Assembly (NCBI GenBank): GCA_041821265.1
Contig: JBGUEQ010000003.1
Coordinates: forward strand, 109,788-173,787
Direction: 5' to 3'
Origin: Lachnotalea sp041821265
GTDB lineage: Bacteria > Bacillota > Clostridia > Lachnospirales > Lachnospiraceae
DNA length: 64,000 nt
A program made the translations under genes and the position numbers. The notes below the pieces were generated by a model. The model was not told the DNA's origin. It saw only the letters and a program-made list of their open reading frames with translations, and searched no databases. Numbering within the stretch: position 1 is the stretch's first letter; each line of letters starts with the position of its first letter. Positions 15,354 through 24,128 of the stretch are shown piece after piece.

Positions 15354-16397
15354 ATGGAACGTACTACAAAATGGGAATTGGTACCAGCACATTTTGGACC
15401 GCTTTGGTCCTATGTGGAAGATGATGAAATCACAGACATTGATTTTAATGGCAGAGACTTGTGGATTACCAATACTGCAAATGAAAGAATTAAAGTGGAG
15501 GAACACGGTGTTACAAGAGAGTTTATTGAGAAGTTCAGCCATTATATTGCCAACAACGTAAGTAAGGCATTTAACAAAGTGGAAAATCTGTTAGAAGCAG
15601 ATACGGATACTCTTAGAATCAGCATTGTCCATGAATCCTCTGCTATTTCAGGAAGATCGGTTTGTATCAGAAAAACACTTCCGACTGTCCGCATGACTAG
15701 GGAGAGCATGATTACCGATGGATATTGTAGCGAGGAGATATTGGAGTTACTTACAAACTGTGTGAAAGCACGTATGAATTTTGTGTTCTGTGGGGAACCG
15801 GGAGTTGGAAAGACAGAAGGGATAAAATTCTTTTCTCAGTATATTTCAGAAAGTGAAAGAGTTATTACCATAGAGGATACTCCAGAACTTCATTATCGTG
15901 AGATTAACCCAGATAAAGACTGTGTGGAACTAATGGTATCAGAAGGATTTGGATACACAAAGGCAATTAAGACAAGTCTACGTCAGAATCCAAAGTGGCT
16001 GATGTTATCGGAAGCCAGATCTGTGGAAGTGAAATATCTGCTGGAGAGCCTATCAACAGGGATTAGAGGATTTACAACCATTCATACGGATGATGTAAGA
16101 AAGATACCAGATCGAATATTGAACATGCTTGAGAGTAGGATGGATGCTGACCGAATGGAAAATGATATTTATATGTTTATTGATGTAGGAATCTTAATAC
16201 GCAAGAAGCAAATGGAGGATGGAAAGGTTCACAGATATATTGACCAGGTTTGCTTCTTTTACAGAGAAGATGGTAAAAATACAACTTTTCCAGCGGTTTT
16301 GAATGGTAAGCTTGTAGAAAAAAATCTTCCTAATCCGGTACTTGAGAAATTTGTACGTATGGAAATCTTACCATTTACCTGTAAAGGAGGGAGCTGA
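15354..16397 (+). CDS. CpaF/TadA-type secretion ATPase
   Basis: 347 residues from ATG 15354 (AAAGGAG upstream). Walker A is GEPGVGKT, in FVFCGEPGVGKTEGIKFF near residue 150. The Asp box VITIEDTPELHY, a Walker B-like LMLSEARSVEV and the His box GFTTIHTDDV are all present and in order, as in type II/IV secretion ATPases of the VirB11/TadA group. It powers pilus assembly in the cytoplasm. It is the first gene of the assembly operon and is followed three bases later by the membrane platform gene. Confidence 0.9.
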   Translation: MERTTKWELVPAHFGPLWSYVEDDEITDIDFNGRDLWITNTANERIKVEEHGVTREFIEKFSHYIANNVSKAFNKVENLLEADTDTLRISIVHESSAISGRSVCIRKTLPTVRMTRESMITDGYCSEEILELLTNCVKARMNFVFCGEPGVGKTEGIKFFSQYISESERVITIEDTPELHYREINPDKDCVELMVSEGFGYTKAIKTSLRQNPKWLMLSEARSVEVKYLLESLSTGIRGFTTIHTDDVRKIPDRILNMLESRMDADRMENDIYMFIDVGILIRKKQMEDGKVHRYIDQVCFFYREDGKNTTFPAVLNGKLVEKNLPNPVLEKFVRMEILPFTCKGGS

Positions 16398-16399
16398 TT

Positions 16400-17884
16400 A
16401 TGAAGAAAAAGAGTGGAATTAAGTATCTTAGATACCGAAATCTGACTCAGGAGTTAGCAAAGTACGGGTATGAGTATACACCGAAAAAAGCCCTGTTTGC
16501 ATATGGAATGATTGTTCTAGTGGCAGCCATTTTTGGACTGTTATATAAACTGGAGCTACCATATATCGCGGCAATTGGAATTATTGGATTGGTCTTTTCA
16601 CCAATGGTTATCTTACAGACGATGAAGGGCAGATACCATACTACCATGTTTTCATTAGCGAATAACTATATGGAGCAGTTTTTGTATTCTTTTAAGAGAA
16701 ACGGAACGGTACTGAATGCTTTATTAGAGACAGCAACAATTTTTGATGAAGGAATATTTCATGAAGTTTTAGAGAGAGCCATAGAGCATATTCAGTATAC
16801 AACGGACAGTGAGGATCCCGAGAGAGAAGCCTTAGATATAGTAGGAGAATTTTTTCACTGTGAGAGAATTGATGCAATACACGCCTTTGTTATCGGTGCC
16901 CAGAGACGAGGTGGAGATGCAGGAGGAAGCATTTTATTACTTGCGAAGAATCGAGCAATGTGGGCGGAACGAGTAATGAATCTTCAGAAAGAATTTCAGA
17001 TTGTAAAGCGAAATATTATGATTGCGCTGGTTGCTACAATGCTTATTTGTATACTTCCACTTTATCTACTTGGTGGGGATTTGGATATCAGTTCAATTCC
17101 ACTTTGCCAGATATCTGCGGTAGTACTAATTGGAATCTGTATGCTGATTTATGTGAAAGCAGATAAGAAACTTTGCAGAAGCTGGATTGAGAAAGAAGTG
17201 GATAGCACCGGAATGGGTAAAAAATATCTTCAGGTCAGAGATTATGATGAAGTAAAGGAAGCGAAGAGCAGCCAGAAGATGGCAATTATTCCAGTCATTC
17301 TTTTTATCGGTGCTTTTATCTATTTTAAAAATATCGCAGTCTTAGTAACCGGAGTTGTTGTGGTGTTGTTCTTCTTAAATCAACATAAAATCGGTCATAG
17401 TCTTGCTATGAAAAAGGTGGCAAGGGAGATTGAAAAGCAGTTTCCAAACTGGTTGATGGAAGTGGCTTTATTGTTACAGACAGACAATGTTCAGATGGCA
17501 ATCCGTAAATCCATGGATAGTGCACCAGAGGTACTGGTGTATGCATTGGAAGATTTGATTGATCAGTTAGAGGAAGATCCGAATGGCATTGAACCGTATC
17601 ACAGATTTTTGAAAGAATATCGCAACCCTGACGTGCAGTCAGCCATGAAAATGTTATTTGCACTTTCTAGTGGAAATGCAGGAGCTGTTACAAAGCAGGT
17701 AGAGGAATTGATTGACCGTAACAATGCAATGATGGATAAGGCAGAAAAGTTAGAGCAGGAGGATAAGATTGCCGGAATGAAGGTATATATCTTACTACCG
17801 TCCTTATTAGCTTCTTTTAAGTTGATGGTGGATATGGCACTGCTATTAGTAGTGTTCCTTCAAAACCTGACCTTTGGAATATAG
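16400..17884 (+). CDS. TadB/TadC-like type II secretion F-domain membrane protein
   Basis: 494 residues, about twice the size of a single T2SF protein. Membrane segments lie near 28-75 (two), 200-250 (two), 295-330 (two) and the C-terminal end (LLPSLLASFKLMVDMALLLV). It carries two F-like halves: MEQFLYSFKRNGTVLNALLE, and later EIEKQFPNWLMEVALLLQTD. This suggests TadB and TadC functions fused in one polypeptide. It should be the inner-membrane platform coupled to the ATPase just upstream. Confidence 0.8.
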   Translation: MKKKSGIKYLRYRNLTQELAKYGYEYTPKKALFAYGMIVLVAAIFGLLYKLELPYIAAIGIIGLVFSPMVILQTMKGRYHTTMFSLANNYMEQFLYSFKRNGTVLNALLETATIFDEGIFHEVLERAIEHIQYTTDSEDPEREALDIVGEFFHCERIDAIHAFVIGAQRRGGDAGGSILLLAKNRAMWAERVMNLQKEFQIVKRNIMIALVATMLICILPLYLLGGDLDISSIPLCQISAVVLIGICMLIYVKADKKLCRSWIEKEVDSTGMGKKYLQVRDYDEVKEAKSSQKMAIIPVILFIGAFIYFKNIAVLVTGVVVVLFFLNQHKIGHSLAMKKVAREIEKQFPNWLMEVALLLQTDNVQMAIRKSMDSAPEVLVYALEDLIDQLEEDPNGIEPYHRFLKEYRNPDVQSAMKMLFALSSGNAGAVTKQVEELIDRNNAMMDKAEKLEQEDKIAGMKVYILLPSLLASFKLMVDMALLLVVFLQNLTFGI

Positions 17885-17896
17885 GAGGGAAAGATT

Positions 17897-18238
17897 ATGA
17901 GTACAACGATAAAGACGTATGTGGGCATTTTCATACTCCTGTTATCCGTATTTTCTATGGCTGGAGTGATGTCAGCCTGTATTGATGCAAATAATGCAAG
18001 GGACTTTCATGCTTCTGTAATGGCAGAGATAGAAGATTCCAATTTTGCGCCAAGTGTTATCAGTGCATGCAAAACCCAGGCGGAAAATGCAGGATATGAA
18101 TTATTAATTGACAGTAACAGCGTAGTCAAAGATGAAGATGGGAAACCGACGCTGATGGAAGTAATCTTAAAATATGAATATCATATTGATTTCTTTGGAG
18201 TGGTAAGTTCTCAGCAGATTCGCGGATTTGCAAGATAG
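17897..18238 (+). CDS. TadE-like pseudopilin (DUF4320 type)
   Basis: 113 residues: one N-terminal membrane helix (YVGIFILLLSVFSMAGVMSA) and a soluble C-terminal part with a conserved E-V-I-L-K-Y-E-Y strand motif. The layout matches DUF4320 proteins found next to Tad-like ATPases in clostridial elements. Likely a minor pilin. Its gene is 12 bases past the platform gene. Confidence 0.6.
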   Translation: MSTTIKTYVGIFILLLSVFSMAGVMSACIDANNARDFHASVMAEIEDSNFAPSVISACKTQAENAGYELLIDSNSVVKDEDGKPTLMEVILKYEYHIDFFGVVSSQQIRGFAR

Positions 18239-18249
18239 AGGAGGCGGAA

Positions 18250-18357
18250 ATGATGAAGTTAATTATGGAGCAGTTTGGAAGTAGTATTATTTATGCGATT
18301 GCAGGAAGTGGAATGGCAGCAATTCTGATTGGTTTTTTAAAGGTAATCAGTAGTTAG
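18250..18357 (+). CDS. Very small pilin-like peptide (35 residues)
   Basis: The frame from ATG 18250 reads MMKLIMEQFGSSIIYAIAGS and on through a hydrophobic stretch. GGAGGCGG lies upstream. The M-E-Q-F-G motif before the membrane helix mirrors F-E-Q-Y-G of the main pilins, so it belongs to the same pilin-like set. Confidence 0.55.
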   Translation: MMKLIMEQFGSSIIYAIAGSGMAAILIGFLKVISS

Positions 18358-18366
18358 GAGGAAAAG

Positions 18367-18519
18367 ATGCAAGAAATATTTGAAGAATATGGAGAGTTTG
18401 TAATTGAAGCAATCAGTGGAGTGCTTTTACTTGGAATACTTGCTCTTTTCTTTTTAGGAACGCCAATGATCACAATGATACAGAAATTTATCACGAGTGT
18501 GTTAGGAGGCGGTATGTAA
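18367..18519 (+). CDS. Small pilin-like peptide (50 residues)
   Basis: Begins MQEIFEEYGEFVIEAISG, followed by a strongly hydrophobic helix. It shares the E-I-F-E-x-Y-G start with the main pilins, with ribosome site TTAGGAGG. Probably a minor pilin. Confidence 0.55.
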   Translation: MQEIFEEYGEFVIEAISGVLLLGILALFFLGTPMITMIQKFITSVLGGGM

Positions 18520-18520
18520 G

Positions 18521-19057
18521 ATGAAAGTGATATTTCAGGAGTTTGGAACAGCAATCATAGCAATCATCACAGCCGTTCTTATCATCGGAATTCTATTTGG
18601 AATTTCGGTATCCGATAGGCATGGAATTCTTGAAATTGCTGGTGTTGCAACAAACAAAGAAGAGGTTAATTATACTTCTTATAGTGACTTTGATTCAGTA
18701 GTCACATGGCATAATAGAACCAAACCGGTTGCTGGATATACAGCAACTTTCGGAAGATTCTTTGCAATTGAAAATGCAAGTTTTCTAGAGCGATATTATG
18801 CAAAGGATATGGAAGACAGTATTTATCCAATGGATGAAGTAATCATTGAAAAGTTGTTTACAAATACTATGTTTGGTAAAATATTAGATATCAGAAAAGC
18901 AGATGGAACAAGTGTTATGAATGCTTATTCAGAGGCTAATGGAAGTATCCGCTTTCCAAGTGCAGGAGTCTATGAGGTCTATTTTCAGATCAGAGACAGA
19001 GAAAATTTGACCAGTGTCTGGAAGATATCGATTGCTGTGGATGAGAGGAGGAATTAG
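18521..19057 (+). CDS. Pilin-like protein with larger C-terminal domain
   Basis: 178 residues. The start MKVIFQEFGTAIIAIITAVL repeats the F-x-E-F-G plus hydrophobic helix pattern of the neighbouring small pilins, then continues into about 140 exported residues with a beta-sandwich-like end (GSIRFPSAGVYEVYFQIRD). It may be a tip or minor pilin. The ATG lies two bases after the previous stop. Confidence 0.55.
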   Translation: MKVIFQEFGTAIIAIITAVLIIGILFGISVSDRHGILEIAGVATNKEEVNYTSYSDFDSVVTWHNRTKPVAGYTATFGRFFAIENASFLERYYAKDMEDSIYPMDEVIIEKLFTNTMFGKILDIRKADGTSVMNAYSEANGSIRFPSAGVYEVYFQIRDRENLTSVWKISIAVDERRN

Positions 19058-19060
19058 CCG

Positions 19061-19459
19061 ATGAAGAGTGTATTTTTGGGATTTGGAATTACGATTTGTT
19101 CTATTATATCCATTGTTATCGTCATGACTCTTTGTGGTACAAACATGAGGCAGAATGAGTTGAATAGGGCAGTTGATAGTGCAATAAAGGATACGGTGGA
19201 GAATCAATTTGATGATACAACCTATTCTGTAAATAGCAATGATGAGTTTGTGGCTGATTTTATGGAAGCTTTGTTAGTGCAAATTAATTCGGATTGTTCC
19301 GTGGTAGTAAATGTACTGGATGTAGATTTTCAAAAGGGTCTATTATCCGTTGAAGTGATTGAAAAATATATACATCCCATTGGAACAGAAGGGAAAGTTT
19401 CCGTAAAGCGAACAGTAATTATGGAGCAATACACTGTGCCAATTGGTGGGGCAAGATGA
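19061..19459 (+). CDS. TadE/F-like pseudopilin
   Basis: 132 residues: N-terminal membrane helix (VFLGFGITICSIISIVIVM), then an extracytoplasmic part with VLDVDFQKGLLSVEVIEKY and a G-K-V-S-V-K-R-T strand. Same gene-start pattern and spacing (three bases) as the neighbours. Likely a minor pilin of the Tad-like apparatus. Confidence 0.55.
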   Translation: MKSVFLGFGITICSIISIVIVMTLCGTNMRQNELNRAVDSAIKDTVENQFDDTTYSVNSNDEFVADFMEALLVQINSDCSVVVNVLDVDFQKGLLSVEVIEKYIHPIGTEGKVSVKRTVIMEQYTVPIGGAR

Positions 19460-19478
19460 AAATAGAAGGAGGATTTGG

Positions 19479-20273
19479 ATGAAAGAGCCGTTAAAGAAGT
19501 TTTGGAAGAACCACTGGAAACCAGTGATTTCAGTACTTGTTTTGTCATCACTAGTTGTTGGTATTCTGATTTATAGTAATTTGGATTCAATAGATAATCC
19601 AGTTAAGGTAGTCGCAGATACGGATACAATAGATGCTCACATAACAGAGGAAACTCAGATAACAGAGGAAACTCAGATAACAGAGAAGACAACAGGTGCT
19701 GTGGTAGAAGAATCGACAGTTAAAGAGAATGCTCCAAAGGAAGTAACAATAGCAGCTTCTATCATAGAAAGCAAACCGACTGAGAAACCAGAAATAGAGA
19801 ATAAGGATACTACAAAAACCAACGATGATATATCTAATAAGAAAGAAACTTCAGAGAAGAAGATAGAAGAACCTGTAGTAGAGTCAGCAACAACGCCTAC
19901 AGTAACTCCCGTACAAGAAAATAAGTACATTCCAATTTCAGAGGGATGGAAAGCTTCTGAGACAGCAAAGGGAGACATAACATCTGCTCAAAAGGCAGAT
20001 ATAGATAGTATGATTGAAAGTTGGAAGAGTGGCACCATGACTGATGCAGAGCTGAAAGAAAAAATCGTAGCATATTTGGATGAGCAAGGTATTGGGTATA
20101 TGGAAGTTAGCGTTACCAGTAAAGGATATGCACTGTATGATCTGTTACCGGAAGTTGATTTAAGAGATGGTGGCAATCTCTATTCCTTTGTAGGAACTTA
20201 TAGTACCGGAAAGCAGAATCCGGATGGAACCAGTAAGACGGTGTGTTACAATTGGTCAGCATTTGTATTTTAG
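19479..20273 (+). CDS. Membrane-anchored protein, DUF6550-like
   Basis: 264 residues from ATG 19479 (AGAAGGAGGA upstream). One N-terminal membrane helix (VISVLVLSSLVVGILIYS), then a long Thr/Glu/Lys-rich stalk (to about 150) with a perfect short repeat I-T-E-E-T-Q, then a compact C-terminal domain with helix KADIDSMIESWKSGTMTDAE and a final strand. It resembles the DUF6550 proteins beside DUF4320. Probably part of the extracellular pilus complex. Role unknown. Confidence 0.6.
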   Translation: MKEPLKKFWKNHWKPVISVLVLSSLVVGILIYSNLDSIDNPVKVVADTDTIDAHITEETQITEETQITEKTTGAVVEESTVKENAPKEVTIAASIIESKPTEKPEIENKDTTKTNDDISNKKETSEKKIEEPVVESATTPTVTPVQENKYIPISEGWKASETAKGDITSAQKADIDSMIESWKSGTMTDAELKEKIVAYLDEQGIGYMEVSVTSKGYALYDLLPEVDLRDGGNLYSFVGTYSTGKQNPDGTSKTVCYNWSAFVF

Positions 20274-20287
20274 GAGGAATTGAATAA

Positions 20288-22372
20288 ATGAAGAAATCAT
20301 GGAAAACAGGCTTACTTAGTCTGTTTTTCTTTTTGTCGATAATAGGAGTTGCCATAGTAGTTCCACCTCAAGAAGTTAGGGCAGGAAACTTTGATAATGC
20401 AGTTGATTTTTATAATAATTATGGATCAGGCATTGTGTTTAAAGATGGATATTTCTATTACGCGACAATGGGAAAAGCAGCAACAGTTAATGTTAGTACA
20501 ACACATTGGAGTACCATAGGTTATCGCATGAGAGTAAATACAAGTTCGCAATCCACATATATTTACTTTAATTTGTCGGGGTACACCGTAGAAACAGTAA
20601 ATGAAGTGTATTCCGATGGATATATTTATGATTTATGTCGGATTAATCTTAGTTATGTAAAATCAAAGCTGGCACAGACAAATCGGACGGCTTATAACGA
20701 ATTCATTATTAATGGAGGATATTTAATCGTTGATAGCTGTATGATAACAGTTAAGATTGATCGATATGGGAATCGAACAAACAGTGGCTCCATGGATGAT
20801 TACGGAAACTTTTGGGGAAGTGTATATACAGACTATAATGGAATAGCAAATGCTGCCCCCTGGAGCAATCCTAGTTCCTTGCACAGTTATTTTAACAAGA
20901 CTATTAATTATGTGACAGAATTGAAGTCGAGACAGGTTGTATATGTAAGATATCAGAATGCCGATGGAGATTATGGCGGATATAGCGTAGTTATTAACAA
21001 GGATTATGTTTATGGAGAGACCGTTTCATGGTCAAGAAGTGCAGATACCTGCTACAATGCTGCCAGTATTTCCTATACAGCAAAGCAAGATAAAACTTCC
21101 TATGTTTCTGTTACCAGAAAGCAATATGTGCAGAATGTGTATGTGAAATATCAGGATGAAAATGGAAATTATAGTGGTGAATGGGGACTGGCAAAAAGTC
21201 AGAATCTGTATTATGGTTCTAGTTTTGAATGGTCATGCGGGGGAAATGATTGTTACAATGCAAGTTCAATTAGTAAGTATACCGTGACAGAGGCAAAGAA
21301 CCACTATATCTATATTTCGAGGAAGAAGTATACAGTAAGTGTAAGTGCTGGTACTGGAATTGAAAGTGTGTCTGGTGGGGGCAGTTATTATTATGGAGCA
21401 ACTTCTACAGTGGATGCAGCTGTGAAAACAGGTTATACGTGGAAAAACTGGAGTGGTACTTATACTTCCATTAGTAAAAGGTATTCCTTTACTGTGGTAG
21501 GAAATGTAGCGTTAACTGCAAATGCAGAAGCAAATACGTATTACATTGTATTTTATCCAAACGGTGGAAGTGGGACAATGACAACAATGACTTGTAAGTA
21601 TGACCAAACATATACTTTACCGGCAATGAGCTTTATGCCACCGGCACATCCTTGCACTTACCTTGGGTGGAATACAGATGCCAATGCTTATTCTGTAAGT
21701 TATTCTGAAAGACAGCAGATTCGAAATCTGACTAGTGTAGATGGATATACCTTTGATTTTTACGCGATTTGGGATTATGCCCCCGATCTGACATGCATTG
21801 ACCGTTATTTTACCTTATACGAAACAAAAACCGGTATTATTACTGAGGATGAGCTACTTAGAACAGTAAAATCGACGGACAGGGAAGATGGGACAACGCA
21901 GATCAGGATCAAGAACTATTCATTGACTATGTTCACAAGCTTCACAAGTTCAGGAGAATTGGTAATTACCTATACCACGACTGATAGCAGAAATAATACG
22001 ACAGAGAAGCAGGTTAAAGTTACAATAGTTGATACAGATGCAACCGTAGAAGGTCCGATGGACTTTGATGGGAAGAAGCAATATGCAAGATTTATCGATT
22101 CGAGCTATTATTTGAAGTCTTATGAAGATGGTGGGTTAGAATCGACTTCAAAATGGAAGAGTGAATCAACTTACAAAGAAACTCTGTCAGCGGCTGTAAA
22201 CAATGTGAAAGGTGAAGATGGATACTGGTCACATTCAGTGCAAACATGGGAATTTACGAAGGAAGATATTGATCAGGTGAAGCAGTATGTGAAGGATAAT
22301 GGGATGGGAAATATAAAAGGGAGTACAGCTATAATACACTTTTTAAATATATTTAGGGGATGTGAAAAATAA
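20288..22372 (+). CDS. Secreted surface protein with InlB-like repeats
   Basis: 694 residues with a signal peptide (basic start, GLLSLFFFLSIIGVAIVV, cleavage probably near VRAGN). Two approximate repeats at about 215-345 share V-Y-V-x-Y-Q-x-x-x-G and a C-Y-N-A-x-S-I-S motif. One or two Listeria-Bacteroides-type repeats follow (YIVFYPNGGSGTMT with LGWNT), then an Ig-like segment. No LPXTG or membrane anchor at the C-terminus, which ends FLNIFRGCEK. It closes the Tad-like operon and is a plausible pilus-associated adhesin. Confidence 0.65.
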   Translation: MKKSWKTGLLSLFFFLSIIGVAIVVPPQEVRAGNFDNAVDFYNNYGSGIVFKDGYFYYATMGKAATVNVSTTHWSTIGYRMRVNTSSQSTYIYFNLSGYTVETVNEVYSDGYIYDLCRINLSYVKSKLAQTNRTAYNEFIINGGYLIVDSCMITVKIDRYGNRTNSGSMDDYGNFWGSVYTDYNGIANAAPWSNPSSLHSYFNKTINYVTELKSRQVVYVRYQNADGDYGGYSVVINKDYVYGETVSWSRSADTCYNAASISYTAKQDKTSYVSVTRKQYVQNVYVKYQDENGNYSGEWGLAKSQNLYYGSSFEWSCGGNDCYNASSISKYTVTEAKNHYIYISRKKYTVSVSAGTGIESVSGGGSYYYGATSTVDAAVKTGYTWKNWSGTYTSISKRYSFTVVGNVALTANAEANTYYIVFYPNGGSGTMTTMTCKYDQTYTLPAMSFMPPAHPCTYLGWNTDANAYSVSYSERQQIRNLTSVDGYTFDFYAIWDYAPDLTCIDRYFTLYETKTGIITEDELLRTVKSTDREDGTTQIRIKNYSLTMFTSFTSSGELVITYTTTDSRNNTTEKQVKVTIVDTDATVEGPMDFDGKKQYARFIDSSYYLKSYEDGGLESTSKWKSESTYKETLSAAVNNVKGEDGYWSHSVQTWEFTKEDIDQVKQYVKDNGMGNIKGSTAIIHFLNIFRGCEK

Positions 22373-22814
22373 TTTATAGTGGAATGTATACTAGTTAACT
22401 ATTCCGTATTTTAGGAGCTGAATTTGAATGAAGGTGTTCCATGAATAGATAAATATTGGTATGTATACAAAAGATACTATGATTTAAGAAATTCTAATAG
22501 GCGCACATGTAGAAATTACTAATAACTAAGAAGGCATATTTAATTTACAGTGACTAAGGAACATTTAGAGAGAAGCTTATTTTTTGATGTATTGGTAGAA
22601 TTGGAAAAAATAAATTATATTTATGTATAGCAAATTCAAAGTATATTTTTATTCAGAAAAGTCAGAAGGAGGTGATTTACTAGAAAAGTAGTAGCAATAG
22701 GAAGCCGTGTGCTACTATAAAATAGGTTTTATTATTTGTATAGATTTTGTAAAAAAATGTGAATTGATGCAAATGTTAATTTATCAATTAATTGAATAAA
22801 AAATGACATCTATA
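22373..22814. other. Intergenic stretch before the XRE/AAA/protease cassette
   Basis: About 440 very AT-rich bases with no convincing gene. An AGGAGGTGATTTA box near 22667 has no start codon at a useful distance, and a perfect 7-base stem AGTAGCA/TGCTACT spans 22689-22715. It may be a decayed border of the cargo insertion. Confidence 0.4.
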
Positions 22815-22843
22815 TTGATATATGCTATAGCATGTGCTATATT
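22815..22843 (+). promoter_or_regulatory. Promoter of the XRE cassette with operator inside the spacer
   Basis: TTGATA (22815-22820), a 17-base spacer and TATATT (22838-22843) form a near-consensus sigma-A promoter. The spacer contains the perfect palindrome ATGCTATAGCAT (22822-22833) and an overlapping near-palindrome TAGCATGTGCTA (22828-22839). These are well placed for repression by the XRE protein. The start codon is 22 bases past the -10 box. Confidence 0.7.
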
Positions 22844-22864
22844 CTTAAATGGAGGTGTAATCAT

Positions 22865-23077
22865 ATGGCATTTAGTGAAATAGTAAAGTGCATTAGGGGG
22901 CAATTGGGAATTACACAAGAGCAACTTGCACATGAATTGAATGTAAGTTTTTCTACAATTAATAGGTGGGAAAATGGACATAGAGTTCCTCAAAAGTTGG
23001 CAATGGTATGTTTGATAGAGTTTTGCAAGCATAATGCTATAGATATGAATATAATAGCAGAATTAGAAAAACTATAG
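22865..23077 (+). CDS. XRE-family helix-turn-helix regulator
   Basis: 70 residues from ATG 22865 (TGGAGGTG upstream). Almost the whole protein is an HTH_3 fold: LGITQEQLAHELNVSFSTI then NRWENGHRVP, the classic Cro/C1 recognition helix region. It heads the cassette and probably represses its own promoter through the palindrome there. TATAGCTATA at 23073-23082, over its stop, shares CTATAGC with the operator. Confidence 0.85.
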   Translation: MAFSEIVKCIRGQLGITQEQLAHELNVSFSTINRWENGHRVPQKLAMVCLIEFCKHNAIDMNIIAELEKL

Positions 23078-23123
23078 CTATACAAAACTTTGATAAATAT
23101 ACTGATTTGAAAGGAGAGTTCTA

Positions 23124-24113
23124 ATGGCCAGAGCCGATTTGTTGAAGAAATTATTTAGCAGTTATAAGCAAAATGATACTGAGATGTTTTATTCCGTGGC
23201 ATCTGAAATAATTGAGGATGAAAAAAAGAAAAATCATGGAATATTGGCAGATGATTTGAAATTAATTTTAAACGGAAAATATCAGGGGAAAAAGCCGGAT
23301 ATTTTATCTTTTGGAACGCCAAAGGATAAAGATAAGGATATGCCATTAATAGAGGTGTTATATCCGGAAAAATATTTTTCTGATTTAATCGTTACTGATG
23401 ATAAAATACAGCAATTGGAGCAGATAATAAAAGAATTTAATAATTGGGATGTTTTGGTTAGTAATGGGGTGTTTCCAACACGGAGGGTTTTGTTTTATGG
23501 ACCACCGGGATGTGGAAAAACATTAGCAGCTCAGGCTTTAGCAGGAGAAATTGGAATTCCTATGCTTTATGTAAGATTTGATGCATTAATTTCATCTTAT
23601 TTAGGTGAGACTGCAAGTAATATTAGAAAGGTCTTTGAATATGCCCAAAAAGATAGCTGGGTAATATTTTTTGATGAGTTTGATGCGATTGGAAGAAGTC
23701 GTAACGATTCGACAGAGCATGGTGAAATTAAACGAGTTGTTAATGCTTTTCTACAACAAATTGATAATTATCATGGACATTCATTAATAATAGCCGCAAC
23801 TAATTTTGAACAATCATTGGATTATGCAATTTGGCGTAGATTTGATGAGACAATGTGCTTTGAGATGCCATCAAATGAAGAAAAAATAAAGTTATTTTCT
23901 TTGAAGATGAAACGTTTTCAAGGACCAGTTCACGTAATCGAACAATATATGAATGAACTTGATGCATTTTCTCATTCTGATATTGAAAAAATTAGTCAAA
24001 TTATTATGAAACAGTGCATATTGGAGGGAAGAAAAATTTATTCAAAAAATGATATTGAGAATGCAGTAAAGAAACAAGAAAAAAATGTTTCTTTGAGAAA
24101 AACTCAATATTAA
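23124..24113 (+). CDS. AAA+ ATPase partner of the subtilisin-like protease
   Basis: 329 residues (AAAGGAG upstream). A helical N-terminal region (1-90) precedes a classical AAA domain: Walker A GPPGCGKT at 126-133, a putative pore-loop segment SSYLGETASNIRKVF near 157-171, Walker B VIFFDEFDAIG with Asp184-Glu185, then sensor 1 in LIIAATNFEQ and arginine-rich IWRRFDE. A lid domain closes the protein. The domain is of the FtsH/spastin-like type but has no membrane helix or protease. The protease gene starts 15 bases downstream, so the two very likely work as a complex. Defence or regulated proteolysis is inferred, not shown. Confidence 0.88.
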   Translation: MARADLLKKLFSSYKQNDTEMFYSVASEIIEDEKKKNHGILADDLKLILNGKYQGKKPDILSFGTPKDKDKDMPLIEVLYPEKYFSDLIVTDDKIQQLEQIIKEFNNWDVLVSNGVFPTRRVLFYGPPGCGKTLAAQALAGEIGIPMLYVRFDALISSYLGETASNIRKVFEYAQKDSWVIFFDEFDAIGRSRNDSTEHGEIKRVVNAFLQQIDNYHGHSLIIAATNFEQSLDYAIWRRFDETMCFEMPSNEEKIKLFSLKMKRFQGPVHVIEQYMNELDAFSHSDIEKISQIIMKQCILEGRKIYSKNDIENAVKKQEKNVSLRKTQY

Positions 24114-24128
24114 AGGGGAGGTAATGGT

